Part shown: one piece after another, positions 33,464 through 46,883 of the stretch
How the letters are laid out: each line of letters opens with the position of its first letter
Position numbering within the stretch: position 1 is the stretch's first letter
DNA from: Desarmillaria ectypa
Taxonomy: Eukaryota > Basidiomycota > Agaricomycetes > Agaricales > Physalacriaceae
Length of the DNA: 64,000 nucleotides
Direction: 5' to 3'
Assembly: GCA_030407005.1 (NCBI GenBank)
Contig: JAUDYN010000010.1
Coordinates: 868,001-932,000 of the forward strand
Notes under the pieces: generated by a model
What the model was told of the DNA's origin: nothing
Seen by the model: the letters and a program-made list of their open reading frames with translations, nothing else
The model's database searches: none
Made by a program: the position numbers and the translations under genes

Positions 33464-36384
33464 ATGCTTAACCTTCATAGTAAGGTTGCTCATGTTGCAC
33501 GCGACATGAAGCGCCTGGCCGCAGGCATGGCCACCGTGGCGCCAAGAATTGGCGCCACCAAGGTGCCCATGTCGTTGCTCGAAAAGGGCGCATATATCAA
33601 CTACCAGCGCATCGAGGATAACTTGGCCATTGTACGCGAAAGGTGATTTTTCTCTCTTTCAACGTACAGGTACGGGCTGACCTCAGTGTCGCAGACTTGG
33701 ACGACCACTGACGCTGTCAGAGAAAATCCTGTACGGTCATTTGGATGACCCCCATGGTCAGGATATCGAGAGGGGCGTGAGCTACCTCAAGCTGAGGCCA
33801 GATGTACGTCGCTTTCGTGTCATTATGAGCTTTTTATCGATATTCTGTCCAGCGTGTCGCCTGCCAGGATGCCACGGCGCAGGTATGTCTTCCGTTATTC
33901 TGTCGGAACAGAACGTCTTGACGAGTTTTTCGTTTTAGATGGCTCTTCTACAATTTATGTCTGCTGGGATGGATACAGCTGCAGTTCCTACTACCGTCCA
34001 CTGCGACCATCTCATTGAGGCCCAGGTCGGCGGTGTCAAGGATCTTGCGCGCGCAATCAGCATTAACAAGGAGGTGTACGACTTCTTGGCGACCGCTACT
34101 GCCAAGGTGCGTCTCTCTGCATATATTTTTTCCAACACGTATCTTACCCGAGTGCACAGTATGGTCTTGGTTTCTGGAAACCCGGCTCTGGTATCATCCA
34201 TCAAATCATTCTGGAAAACTACGCTTTCCCTGGTGGATTGATGATTGGCACTGACTCACATACACCCAATGCTGGTGGTCTCGGTATGATTGCCTGCGGT
34301 GTTGGGGGTGCTGATGCGGTTGACGTTATGGCTGGCATTCCCTGGGAATTGAAGTGTCCCAAAGTCATCGGTATAAACCTCACAGGGAAGATTGGCGGAT
34401 GGACAACTCCCAAGGGTAGGTTTCGCAGTTCATCTTACCATATATGTGCCTTATTTTTGTCACAGACGTCATTCTCAAGGTTGCTGGTATTCTTACGGTT
34501 AAGGGTGGTACTGGTGCTATCGTTGAATATAGAGGCCCTGGCTTAGAATCTCTTTCTTGCACGGGTATGGCCACGATCTGTAACATGGGTGCGGAAATTG
34601 GTGCAACCACGTCCATGTTCCCCTTCAACAGTCGGATGTCGGATTATCTGAATGCTACCAAGCGGTCGGACATTGCGAAATATGCAGCTCAGTTTGCCTA
34701 CAACTTGAAGGCTGATGAAGGTGCTGAATATGATCAGGTCATTGACATTGTAAGCCCCACTTTTTTTGCATTGCCATCAACTTTCCCTCACTAGAAACAC
34801 AGAACCTATCAGAACTCGAGCCCCATATTAACGGTCCTTTCACCCCCGATCTCGCTACTCCTCTTTCGCAATTCGCCTCCGAGGTCAAGAAGAACGGCTG
34901 GCCAGACGAGCTCAAAGTCGGTCTTATCGGTTCTTGCACCAATTCTTCGTATGAGGATATGTCACGTTCTGCTTCCATTGCCAATGAAGCTGCCAGCCAC
35001 GGTCTCACAACCAAGAGCAAGTTCACGATTACTCCTGGTTCGGAACAGGTTCGTGCTACGATTGAACGCGATGGTCAGATCAAGGCCTTCGAGGATGTTG
35101 GCGGAGTTGTTCTCGCGAACGCTTGCGGACCCTGTATTGGACAATGGGACAGGAAGGACGTTCCCAAGGGTACACCCAACTCCAGTAAGCTTTGTGTTTT
35201 TCCTTACTACGCCTGACTGAGCCCTGAGATAGTCATAACCTCCTACAACCGAAACTTCACGGGCCGTAATGATGCTAACCCTGCTACCCATGCCTTTGTT
35301 GCATCGCCTGATATCGTTACTGCTATGGTTTTCGCTGGCTCGCTTTCCTTCAACCCCACTACTGACACACTCATCGGATCTGATGGAAAGCCCTTCAAGT
35401 TCTCAGACCCCTCTGGAAACGAGCTCCCTCCACGTGGATATGACCCAGGACAAGATACCTTCCAGCCTCCTCCCGCCGACCGTGCTAGCGTTAGTGTAGC
35501 CGTTGACCCCAAGAGCGACCGTCTCCAGCTATTGCAACCCTTCCAACCTTGGGATGGAAAGACTCCTTCTGACCTCCCTATCCTGATTAAAGTCAAGGGT
35601 AAATGCAGTAAGTACCATATCCCATTAGGCAAGCGTACAACCGCTCAAGGACTGATCAGCAACCGACCACATCAGTGCTGGTGGACCATGGCTCAAGTAC
35701 CGTGGACATCTCCAGAATATCTCTCGTGCGTTCATTTTTTTCATTTTCTACAGAACGACCTAATGGTGCTACTCAGAAAATTGTCTGATTGGCGCCATCA
35801 ACTCTGAGAACGGCGAGGCGAACAAGGTGAAGAACCAGATCACCGGTGAATGGGATGGTGTTCCCCAAGTCGGCGCGTATTATCGTGATCACGGCATCAA
35901 GTGGGTGGTTGTCGGCGACCACAACTACGGTGAAGGTTCCTCCCGTGAACACGCTGCTCTCGAGCCTCGGTATCTCGGCGGCCTTGCCATCATCGTGCGG
36001 TCGTTTGCTCGTATCCACGAGACCAACTTGAAGAAACAAGGCATGTTGGCTCTGACGTTTGCGAACCCTGAAGATTATGAGAAGGTCAAGCCGAGTGACA
36101 AGGTTGATATCCTTGGATTAGATACCTTTGCGCCTGGGAAGAACCTGACGCTCGTGTTGAAGCATGAGGATGGAAGCCAGGAGGTCGGTGTCCATCACCT
36201 GAAATGTCGGTCATTGATGCTCACTTTTGCATCGCTAGGAAATACCCCTCGCCCACTCTTTCAATGAGGGACAGATCGCTTGGTTCAAGGCTGGCTCTGC
36301 TCTTAACTTGGTATGTAGACATTTAGTGTTGCAGGACGTTCCTGATTTCCTCTGCAGATGGCGGCCAAGGCTAAGGGCCTGTAG
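33464..36384 (+). CDS. ACO1: aconitate hydratase, mitochondrial
   Basis: [4Fe-4S] enzyme that converts citrate to isocitrate in the TCA cycle. Twelve exons (33464-33642, 33695-33803, 33853-33882, 33939-34106, 34160-34415, 34466-34749, 34803-35184, 35233-35607, 35660-35725, 35777-36183, 36239-36310, 36358-36384) give 784 aa, close to the ~780 aa of yeast Aco1. The first ~30 residues ([20 protein letters not shown]) look like a mitochondrial presequence. Cluster cysteines are in [10 protein letters not shown] and ANACGPCIG. Substrate-binding blocks include [32 protein letters not shown] and [14 protein letters not shown]. All introns are GT/AG. The start is the first ATG before the conserved [10 protein letters not shown]...INYQRIEDN block. 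Confidence 0.97.
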
Positions 36385-36925
36385 ATATCTTCTTAATATT
36401 ATCACTTTTACTTTGCAAAGCAAATACATTCAAAATGAGCCAGACTGAGTTCAAGGGATCATACATGCACTTACGCGTACGGTCCTGGATAGGCATCGGT
36501 GTGGGTCATTCTTTAGTATTTTAAGGTTGACCTGGCCACATTCGTACCCAGAATAGTCTTACTGACAATGAAATATTGGTTTTTGGTATGGTCACAGGCC
36601 AAGTCCGTACCCAAAACCCACATTCAAATAAATGTCAATGTAAATTATGTATTGCTTCAAGTTGCGCCGCTTTTTGCCTGACCCAAAATAGCTGCTTACC
36701 AGGAGTGAGCGAGCAAATTAGAAAACTAGACTGATTGGCCACCTCTGCTGATACAACTCAAGTAAATGAGGATTTCATGACAAGATGCCGGGCCGTGATA
36801 CCGGGAAGACACGCGTGGGTAGGGTGTGGGAGCCTCATGGTGGGTAGAAGGCCTCTTAAAGGCTTTCAGCGGAGCTCCCTCTGCTGAAACGGTCTCACAG
36901 CACTATTGGTAGCAACTAAATAGTA
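36385..36925. other. intergenic
   Basis: Spacer between aconitase and the next plus-strand gene; no gene seen. Confidence 0.5.
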
Positions 36926-38466
36926 ATGCACAAACTACAACTCGTCGAAGGCACGTACGATATTTCGCTGTCTCCAACTTATCGGTCATAACCTAACAGT
37001 TGCTGGAGACGAGCGTCTGGCCGCAAAGCGCACCCCTTTGCACAAACATTTACTCGACTTTTTGACTCCGAGATTTACTAAAGAAGCGGATGCCGATCCG
37101 ACTCGTAGTAAGGGCCGTATAACGAGTATACCACCACCTACAAGGAACTTGAAGCTGCGGCGGCGCCAAAAGCATTCCTTGACATGTACTCCTGCCACTT
37201 CTGACTCTGATTACCTCTTTTCTCCCATTTCCCCATCGACGTCTCTACCTCCCTCTCTGCCCCCTACACCATCACCTCAAACTCATCAGCCACATCTAGG
37301 GATATTGCCTGATATTACGGCGATGTACACGACTACAAGTCATTTCCCCATGACTAACGCGGGCACAGAGCAAACGAGGCCATCCCCTCTCCGAGTCCTT
37401 ACTCGTGAAGAACTTAGGACAGACCTGGATCCACCGGAGCCAGCAAGGAGAAGCGTCGTTGTTGAAGAGGAAGAAGATGGGGGGTCATCGATGCTGTTCC
37501 AATATCCTGGTCCTCTACCAAGCCCACCTTACAGGACACCGATCAACGGATCCACCCTGCGATTCCTACATAGTTCCGACGCACCATCGCCTGTATCAGC
37601 GGAATCCGCTCACGCAGGAGTTGTCAATGTACCTGTCTACCCTATTCCCAGGACACTGTTAAAACAGGGTGACACATTTCCAAGCACATACTCGACACCT
37701 AGTCAAGACAGACTTTGCGGTGAAGATGGTGAGGAAGAGGTCCTGTATCCTCGAAGAAATCCTGCCGATACACTGTGTATCGGCAACTATACACATCGTG
37801 TTCCGTCGCCCTACAGCCCAAGTGACGACCGCCGTTATGGTCGTGAGATCAGTTGGATTGTTTCCCCAGGTCAGTGTAGCTCTTGCGTGGTTCATTTCCA
37901 GAGACCGGTGCTCATCTCATCTAATTCCAGAAATCCCCATGCCAATTGACGACGACATAGACCGAGAGGAGAATGATGAACCGGACTTTGAAGATCACCC
38001 GCCATCAAGTATTTCTGGATCAAATTTGCAGCAGAACGCATATAATTCATCCTCCAGCGCGTCGTTATATTCACAAAATACGAACAAATCTTTGAGTGTA
38101 TATACTAGACTCAGTACCGAGGACATAATCGAACATCAAACGTCTGATGCAGCCTTGCGATACCATGCTCACAATAAGCTTTCTTCCCCGCCGTCTCCTT
38201 CCGGAGATGGCGCATCAAATAAAGCCTCTTTTATTACGCAAGACAATAAGATAGTGACCGACCACGAAGAACTATTTAGCAGTGGATCGGGAAGTGCTCT
38301 TTTTGGTAAACCATCACCGATCCTCCCCACTGCTTCTGCGTCTCCTCAGAAAGTGTTGGAATCCTGGGTGTTGCGCAGGGTAGACTCCAGGCTGGTAAAG
38401 CCAGATGTAAAGGAATTATTATTCTATGGCTCCTACAGAGCTCATATTTATACTACTTCGCACTAG
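36926..38466 (+). CDS. low-complexity Ser/Pro-rich protein, function unknown
   Basis: I do not recognise this protein. Two solid coding blocks, about 37000-37869 and 37931-38466, are joined by a 61-nt intron that links ...WIVSP to EIPMPIDDDID. The left block has no ATG near its start. A 25-nt first exon at 36926-36950, spliced with a GC donor (AAG|GCACGT), would give 476 aa in frame, but this is tentative. Composition is rich in Ser, Pro, Thr and Asp, with acidic patches (VVEEEEDGG, DREENDEPDFED) and PPT/SP clusters suggesting a phosphorylated, disordered regulator. It lies just before a TKL kinase; fusion to that gene cannot be excluded. Confidence 0.55.
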
Positions 38467-38571
38467 AATCTAGAATGTACTACAACTTTCTACGACTCTC
38501 GTGCTTACTCATTGACTCTCGGCATGATGCCGGATTGCTCCTTCTAGAACTTTCCGGCAAAATCCCAACAG

Positions 38572-40207
38572 AAAGTTTCGTCCAGAATAGGATACACAGA
38601 CAGTATCTCTGTATCGCTTGCAGATGCCTTGAAGGATGAGGTGAGATTCTATTCACATATCTTTATATTAGTTACCCATAGGAACAGACTATTGTAAATG
38701 CCCTTCTAGATGCATGCAGACGAGAACCGGGACCTTGGCATATTCTCGATGTTACCACAGACAAAATAGCAAAGCAGGTCGTGACAGCGCTATCCAAATC
38801 AAATATGCAAGGCCAGCTATCAGATTTAACTGTTAAGCAAACGCAATCCACTTTGGACTTTCTTCAGGATGTAGGAACTGTTTTCTCTAGAAAATTTGAT
38901 CAATAACTCAGCATTGGTTAGCTTCTAGATGTACCGGGTCTTCCATTGTCATACAAATGTACATTTCTGAAGACTTCTCTCAAATTGTCGCGCATGTATG
39001 ACTGCGTACCTCGGTGCCTCATACTCAAAGGATTCAAAAAGACAGGCGATTATCCGTTTGCTCGAGGACATTTTGGTGACTTGTTCAGAGGCTCGATCGC
39101 AGGAATGGAAGTTGCTGTCAAACAAGCAAGAATATTTACAAGTGATAGTAATATCGAGAAGGTCCTGCGGGTTTGTTGCCTCATTATCTCGCGAATCAAA
39201 GGATCATTGTAACGTTTCTTTTATAGAGAATAAGACGAGAGGCCATTATCTGGGGGCAGTGCGATCACCCCAATGTCCTACCTTTCTACGGCATTTACCG
39301 CTGCACTGTTCCTCTTTACTACTGCCTCGTGTCGCCATTCATGGTCAATGGACCTCTTCGTCAATATCTGAGCCACATTGATAATCCTAATCGGCACAGA
39401 CTCGTAAGAATTGTGTTATTCACTGCTTCTTTGATATCTGATAAACAAGTAGGCCCTAGACATTACGCGTGGTATGAGCTACCTACATAAACTATCCATA
39501 GTTCATGGCGACCTCAAAGGAGTGCGTTCCAGAGTATTTCCTCTAGATATCCACCGCGCTTAACCAAGATAAGGATAACATCCTGATTACCGATGGACAT
39601 AGAGCAATTATTGCGGATTTCGGTATATCCTTTGTGATGGGTGTTACAACCTTCGGAACATCATCATCATCACGGAAGGGTGGCACCGTGAAATGGCAAG
39701 CTCCAGAGATCCTCAACGGTAGTCCCAACAGCTTTTCAGCCGATATATATTCACTGACATGTGTGTATTTTGAGGTATATGTTTCTCTTCATACCCGCTG
39801 ATTGATCTCTGACCCCCTATAAGGTATTCGATGGGTCAATACCTTGGAGCGACCTAACTGACGGAGCCGTTATCATGAATGTCAGTGTCCATAAGAGGCA
39901 TCCTCCACCCCCGAAATACCTGGCGGTGACTAAATTTGCTGATTTGTGGTGGGAACTTATGGTACAATGTTGGGCTCACGAACCTTCGGATCGACCAACT
40001 CTCCAATATCTCGCGGAGTCTCTCGATGCGACAGACGATACCCTACCTCCGACGACGAAATGGGACAAGTCTGTTTTGACGCGACTTCGTGATCCTCTGC
40101 TCCAAGGCAAATTAGTTATACCCTCTGGCTTACCGCCATTCTTGAATATCGAGGGTGTTTCATCCTTATCTGATCCAGGTCCGCTCGGAGTTGATAGATC
40201 GGAGTGA
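38572..40207 (+). CDS. TKL-type protein kinase C
   Basis: Protein kinase of the mushroom TKL expansion. Exons recognised: up to 38640, 38682-38870, 38922-39170, 39227-39403, 39453-39521, 39574-39774, 39824-40207, all in frame. The 5' start was not found, so the given start is only where coding similarity begins. An N-terminal helical region (VVTALSKSNM, STLDFLQD) precedes the kinase domain: glycine loop ARGHFGDLF, lysine in MEVAVKQARIF, catalytic loop IVHGDLKGDN, DFGISFV, APEI, ADIYSL and DRPTLQYL. All kinase landmarks are present, with HGD in place of HRD. The truncated copy at 29.9-30.6 kb derives from a close relative. It differs strongly from kinases A and B. Confidence 0.82.
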
Positions 40208-40987
40208 AGCCGGTCTTCGCATCTTTGGAGTTTCGAAATAGAATGTGGTATATGATATATGGTCCATGTATCTATCCCACCCTCGCCCTGCAGGTACCTA
40301 TATGTGACTCTTAGCCTTCGTCGTATATACTAGTCGATCCTCCCTGTAAGCTCTGTACTGCTATCTTCCTTTTGCTCCGTTCTCCTCTAATGTATGTCCA
40401 AACATTACAGTTCAAGTGTATCACCATTACCCCATTAATACAGCATACACAATGTCAATGTAACTTGAAGGGCTTGTAGATGGGCGACATTTACTCTAAT
40501 TATACCTTTTTTTCCTTCTTCCTCCACCGAATAACCAACCGGCAATACAAACTAACCTATCGAGGACGTTCATGCAGCGAACAACCAAGATTGCGTACGT
40601 TCCGCGCGCTGGCCTGTTCTTAGAAGCTTTGCTTTATACATGTTTCAAGTGATTGACCAACAGTAAATGTATCATACTGCTCTTTTGCGAGCTTTGCGTT
40701 GTATTATGATGAGCCATCCGAATGTGTTCTAGCCAAGAAGCCCAATGGCACGATGTCATTTGACCTAGATTCATTATTCACTCGAGATCGAAGATTGCCG
40801 CTAACTAGGTCTTCACCTTCGCAACCACATGATAGATACTTATGGACGAGTTCATCTTCTTCTCTGCAAGATTCTAGGTACTAGGATCGTCTCGTTAGTA
40901 TATTCTACCGTTTAGATATCGCCCGCAGTCCCATAAAGTTTTGAAATAAGCATACAGTTGTTACATTCCATATACCCTTAAATTACT
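40208..40987. other. intergenic
   Basis: Between two convergent genes (kinase C and Met17). The frame at 40699-40884 has no motif; nothing supported. Confidence 0.5.
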
Positions 40988-42843
<1,856 letters not shown>

Positions 42844-43352
42844 CGTTGAATTGAGAGATTTGGGATATCGATAACGAGCACTTGAGCGGAGGCTATATCC
42901 CTTTTAAATGCGATTTTCGCTATGATTGCGTGCTTCGTGAGTAACCCGTCCAGAACGGCTGCCCTTGAAATGCACCCGTATGGCGTCATTGTACGCTAAT
43001 TTGACCTAAGATTCCGAACTCATGATTCGACTGAATGTAAAGAATTCATCAAACTGAAAAATATAGTCTCAGATAATGAGACCAACGTGGCTGCTTCCAT
43101 GTTGCCAAGAGAAGAGAAGATTAGACAGGAGGTCAACTGCATATTCAGTGGCAGTGGTGGAGCGAAGAAAGGGATCGGCTCTATCGGCCGGCAGGGAAAC
43201 TAGCGAACATGGACCTCCAAGATACAACAAAGGAGGTCTAGGATGTGATGGTTCTGAAAAGGCACACTATGCACATGTTGAATGACAAGTACATACTCTA
43301 CTTCTCTGAGAAATTCTTCATTCGTTTTCGTTCATGATCACTCACGCTGCCT
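42844..43352. other. intergenic, upstream of Met17
   Basis: Holds the Met17 promoter and the 3' flank of the ATPase pseudogene. No gene supported. Confidence 0.5.
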
Positions 43353-46300
43353 TCACTTGACAAAACGACACAGCACCGACACTAGGGACGCAAGTTCACC
43401 CAGTCCTGCCCATTGTGGCTCTATGCGGACCTCGACAAGCAGTCCAGATCCAAATAATATCGCCAGAACGTTGTACGACAGCCCAGGCGAGGCTTAGTAG
43501 AATACGCCTCCATGTCATGTGCGACACTATGATAGTCTGGAGAAGTCCCTTGAGGCCACCGGAAAGTCTCACGACATCTGCCGAATTAATGGCTATAGTT
43601 GTGCCCGACACCAGGGACACATCAATATCAGCTTGGGCGAGTATCATTGCTTCCGTCACCCACGAAGACTACGATGTTCCTTTGTCGTAACCGTTCCTGC
43701 GTACGCGTACGGTTATTACCACCATCATTCCCAAACTCTGCATCGTCCTGGGCACACGATGCACTCCACGAAGTCATGCGCACAATGTCACGCTTGTCTT
43801 CAGGTAAGCAGCTTCCCTTCGCCTGAACACCTTTGACTCCGAGCTGGGGGCATACGCCGTCGACAGCCTTCTGATGATTATCACTGAGGTTGGACACTAG
43901 TATCCCTCGCGCCACCAGAGAGGACGCGACATCGGTGCTCTCGGGTTGAAGGTCATTCTCCAGTCCGAAAGCTGCGAGGAAGACGTCGTCAATCGTAACA
44001 GCGAAGACGCTCTTCCCGGTGTCCAGCATGTTGCCTACGCAATCAACATCTTGTATCGCACACCAGCTAACGCTTCCTCCACGAACGATGTTGGCTTGTA
44101 TGCCCTTCCCCACAACGGTCTGTACATCGTCAAGATCCTCCGATAAAGCACTTCCCGCAGCCAAGTATCTGGCTATAGCGGCTGAAACAGGATGTTCTGA
44201 TCCCGCAACCAGAGCCTTGATCAGTCCTTCAGAAACCCCCGTACCATCATCTTTGTTAAAAACTGCTTCGACTACTCTCATCTTCCCCGTCGTCAAGGTC
44301 CCTGTCTTGTCGATAATAACATGCGTTGCTATACGTGCATGTTGTAGAGCAGCGGATGATCTGAAGATCAGCGAGAATGGCGGCTTTTGGGATGCAATCC
44401 GTGCATAGAGAATGACAAGAGGAACACATAAGGTGAGGGCGCATGGACATGACAAAGCTAATACCGCAACGGCGTAGGAGAGATCATCTGCGACTGCTTT
44501 GCCTGAGGACTCGTGCCTCCCATACTTGATGACCAGCGCCCACACGAGGAACGCGATGGAAGCGACACCGAGTACAATGGGGATGATTCGTTGTGCAATC
44601 CTATCAGCTGTGTCCTGGATACGGGCTCGAGATGAACGCGCCTCTGTAGTGAGGGGACGCAATTCTTCCAGGGAATTGTCTTGAACAGTCTCTGACAAGC
44701 GGACACATAGTGATTGTGAACCAAGAACTGTGGTTCCTGCAAGGACTGAAGCTCCCGGTCCTTTGATTATAGGGACGGCCTCCCCAGTAATAATGACCCG
44801 TCGATATCTGACATGTTGGCGGAGACAATACCATCAATTGGAACAGTTTCGCCAGCGTGGACGACAACGGTATCACCCACGTCTAGTAAAGCGGTATGAA
44901 TGTCTCGGACGCCCTCGACAGCTCTGGGATCAAACCAATGGGAAACCTCAACAGGGGGAGGCGTAAGGCCAGTTGAACTTCGTCTAGCAGTGTTCCGCAC
45001 GTAGACAGAGATCAGACGACTAAGGATAAGCGTAATGAGTAGGGCGCCTGTCTCGAAGAAGCTATCGAGATCAACGCGATGATTCGCAACGTTGTATCCG
45101 TAGCTGACAACGGAATAGAGAAACGCAGAGAGGGAAGATAGAGAGTAATCAACACGTCAGCGTCCAAGTGATGATAAAGAATTACCGCGTGTCCAGCTAC
45201 GACGATGATATATCCAGCACAAAATATTTGAATTAACGACGCAAAACCCCACCACGAAGAGTGAACTAGCTGCCGCGACCATCAGTCCATGCAAAAATCA
45301 GGACTGGAATGGTAAGAACTGTGGAAAGGACGAAGCGAGATCGAGCGACGAAAATCAAGCGTGGCTGCTTCATCGATAGCGGCCTCATCATCGTCTTCAT
45401 TGACAGGAGACACTACCCACCCTTGGTCAAGCAGAGCAGCGTGAATTTCGCACGCAGTCGGGTAGCGTGCAGAAGAATGAATTGTGAAGCGAAAGTCGGT
45501 TTTAGAGAGCTTCAATATCTCCTGTTCACAGCCGAGAAGGTCTCTAAGGTAGGGGCACCAACTTTTGTAAAGGAAACGCGAAGGGTGCGCTGACCGTTTC
45601 GCAAGCTTGCAATGGGACAAGGAAACCCGGTAGCGCTTTCTACCTTGCGCCGAATGGCCTCGGGATCGGTGGAGCCGCTGACGTAGCTACAGCACCGAGG
45701 AAGTCAACCTCGCATGCAATGTTAGATATAGATGCACATCCACAGAGAACTGTGTACCTTGATGTCCCCAACACCTAGAATTTTCAAGGCTCTTTCGACT
45801 CTGGGAGAACAAACAGGGCAATCCATCCCAGTAATCATGAGAGTTAGAACCTTTTCCTGTCCATCCTGACCCTCCGGTGACGAATCGGCGATGTTGGTCT
45901 GTCTGGCACGCTGCTCGTCGGCTCCACTGCAGCAGGGTACTCTTTTTTTCTTCCATAGAAATCTGGAGCGTCTCCCCCTTCTGACTGGACTGCCGCAACA
46001 CGACTCGCGACCGGAAGTTTCTGTAGCCGAGTCAGTGTACAATGAAGTCCCGAAGATCTGGAGTGAAAACTTACTGCTTCGAATTGACAGCGTTTGCAGC
46101 GCAATCGACTCTACTTTGGACGTCGCCACCGGCTTATCATCGATATTGTCGTCACCCGAACAGCAGGAACATGGCTGATCGGCCTCTTGGGCTGGCTGGT
46201 TAAGCGGTATTTCCGGTTCCAAGAGGTTGTGCAGCGCAGCAACTGTCAGCACAGCAGTTGTCAGCGCAGAGCGACTGAGATTCGGCCTTACTTGGGGTCG

Positions 46301-46397
46301 AAGCCGCTGCACGCGAACCACAAGACTCTTCGTTCCTGCGAATACCACAGTCAGGGGGACCGCAGCAACTGTCGACATCACTGTTAGCTAGCGATTA
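43353..46397 (-). pseudogene. P1B heavy-metal ATPase, inactivated tandem copy
   Basis: Full-length relative of the ATPase at 46884-50033. It keeps the Cys-rich N-terminus, the metal-binding GMDCPVCSP, the CPC helix in LSCPCALTL, the phosphorylation site DKTGTLT, SEHPVSA and GDGSND. It cannot be translated: the position of the start ATG reads ATC, followed by a TAA; the N-terminal Cys-rich frame ends early; one base is missing in the actuator TGE motif (near 44790; the intact gene has SLITGE); and about 8 nt are missing after GDGSND (near 43648). More frame changes occur around the second metal-binding domain and first helices. Divergence is moderate across the whole length, so the duplication is old. 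Confidence 0.88.
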
Positions 46398-46883
46398 TAA
46401 GAAATTTCTATTCTTTCAAACTGTAAAGATACTAAACGAAAAACCAGAGATGGAGGGCACTATCAGTGGTTACTGGGTATCAGTGATAGTATCAGATGTG
46501 CCACGTCCTCGTAATCCAGGACTTCTCAGAAACTTTCCAGACTGAGGAAACAACGTATAAACTCAGTATAATGCTTTATTTCGACTTTTAATATGAAACT
46601 CACGAGCTGTAGCGTGAATTCGGGTTGGAAACGTTTTTTATAAAGAGAAAGTTGAGGCACTCGGGTCGTCCTCCTGGACCCGTTCGCGGCAGTTAACGGA
46701 GGCAGAGTTCTCGGATACACCGGTTGCACACAAATATTACGTATAGCACTGTACTTTAATCGGCGAAAAGGAACACGGTATGCATATACTGATCGTCGAA
46801 GAATCGTGGTCAGATAATAAATACACAATTCTCTCTCCTGGAAATTCTTCTTTCGTTTCGTTTCAGCATCATTCATGTTGTTT
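46398..46883. other. spacer between tandem ATPases
   Basis: 3' flank of the intact gene and relic promoter of the pseudogene. No gene seen. Confidence 0.5.
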
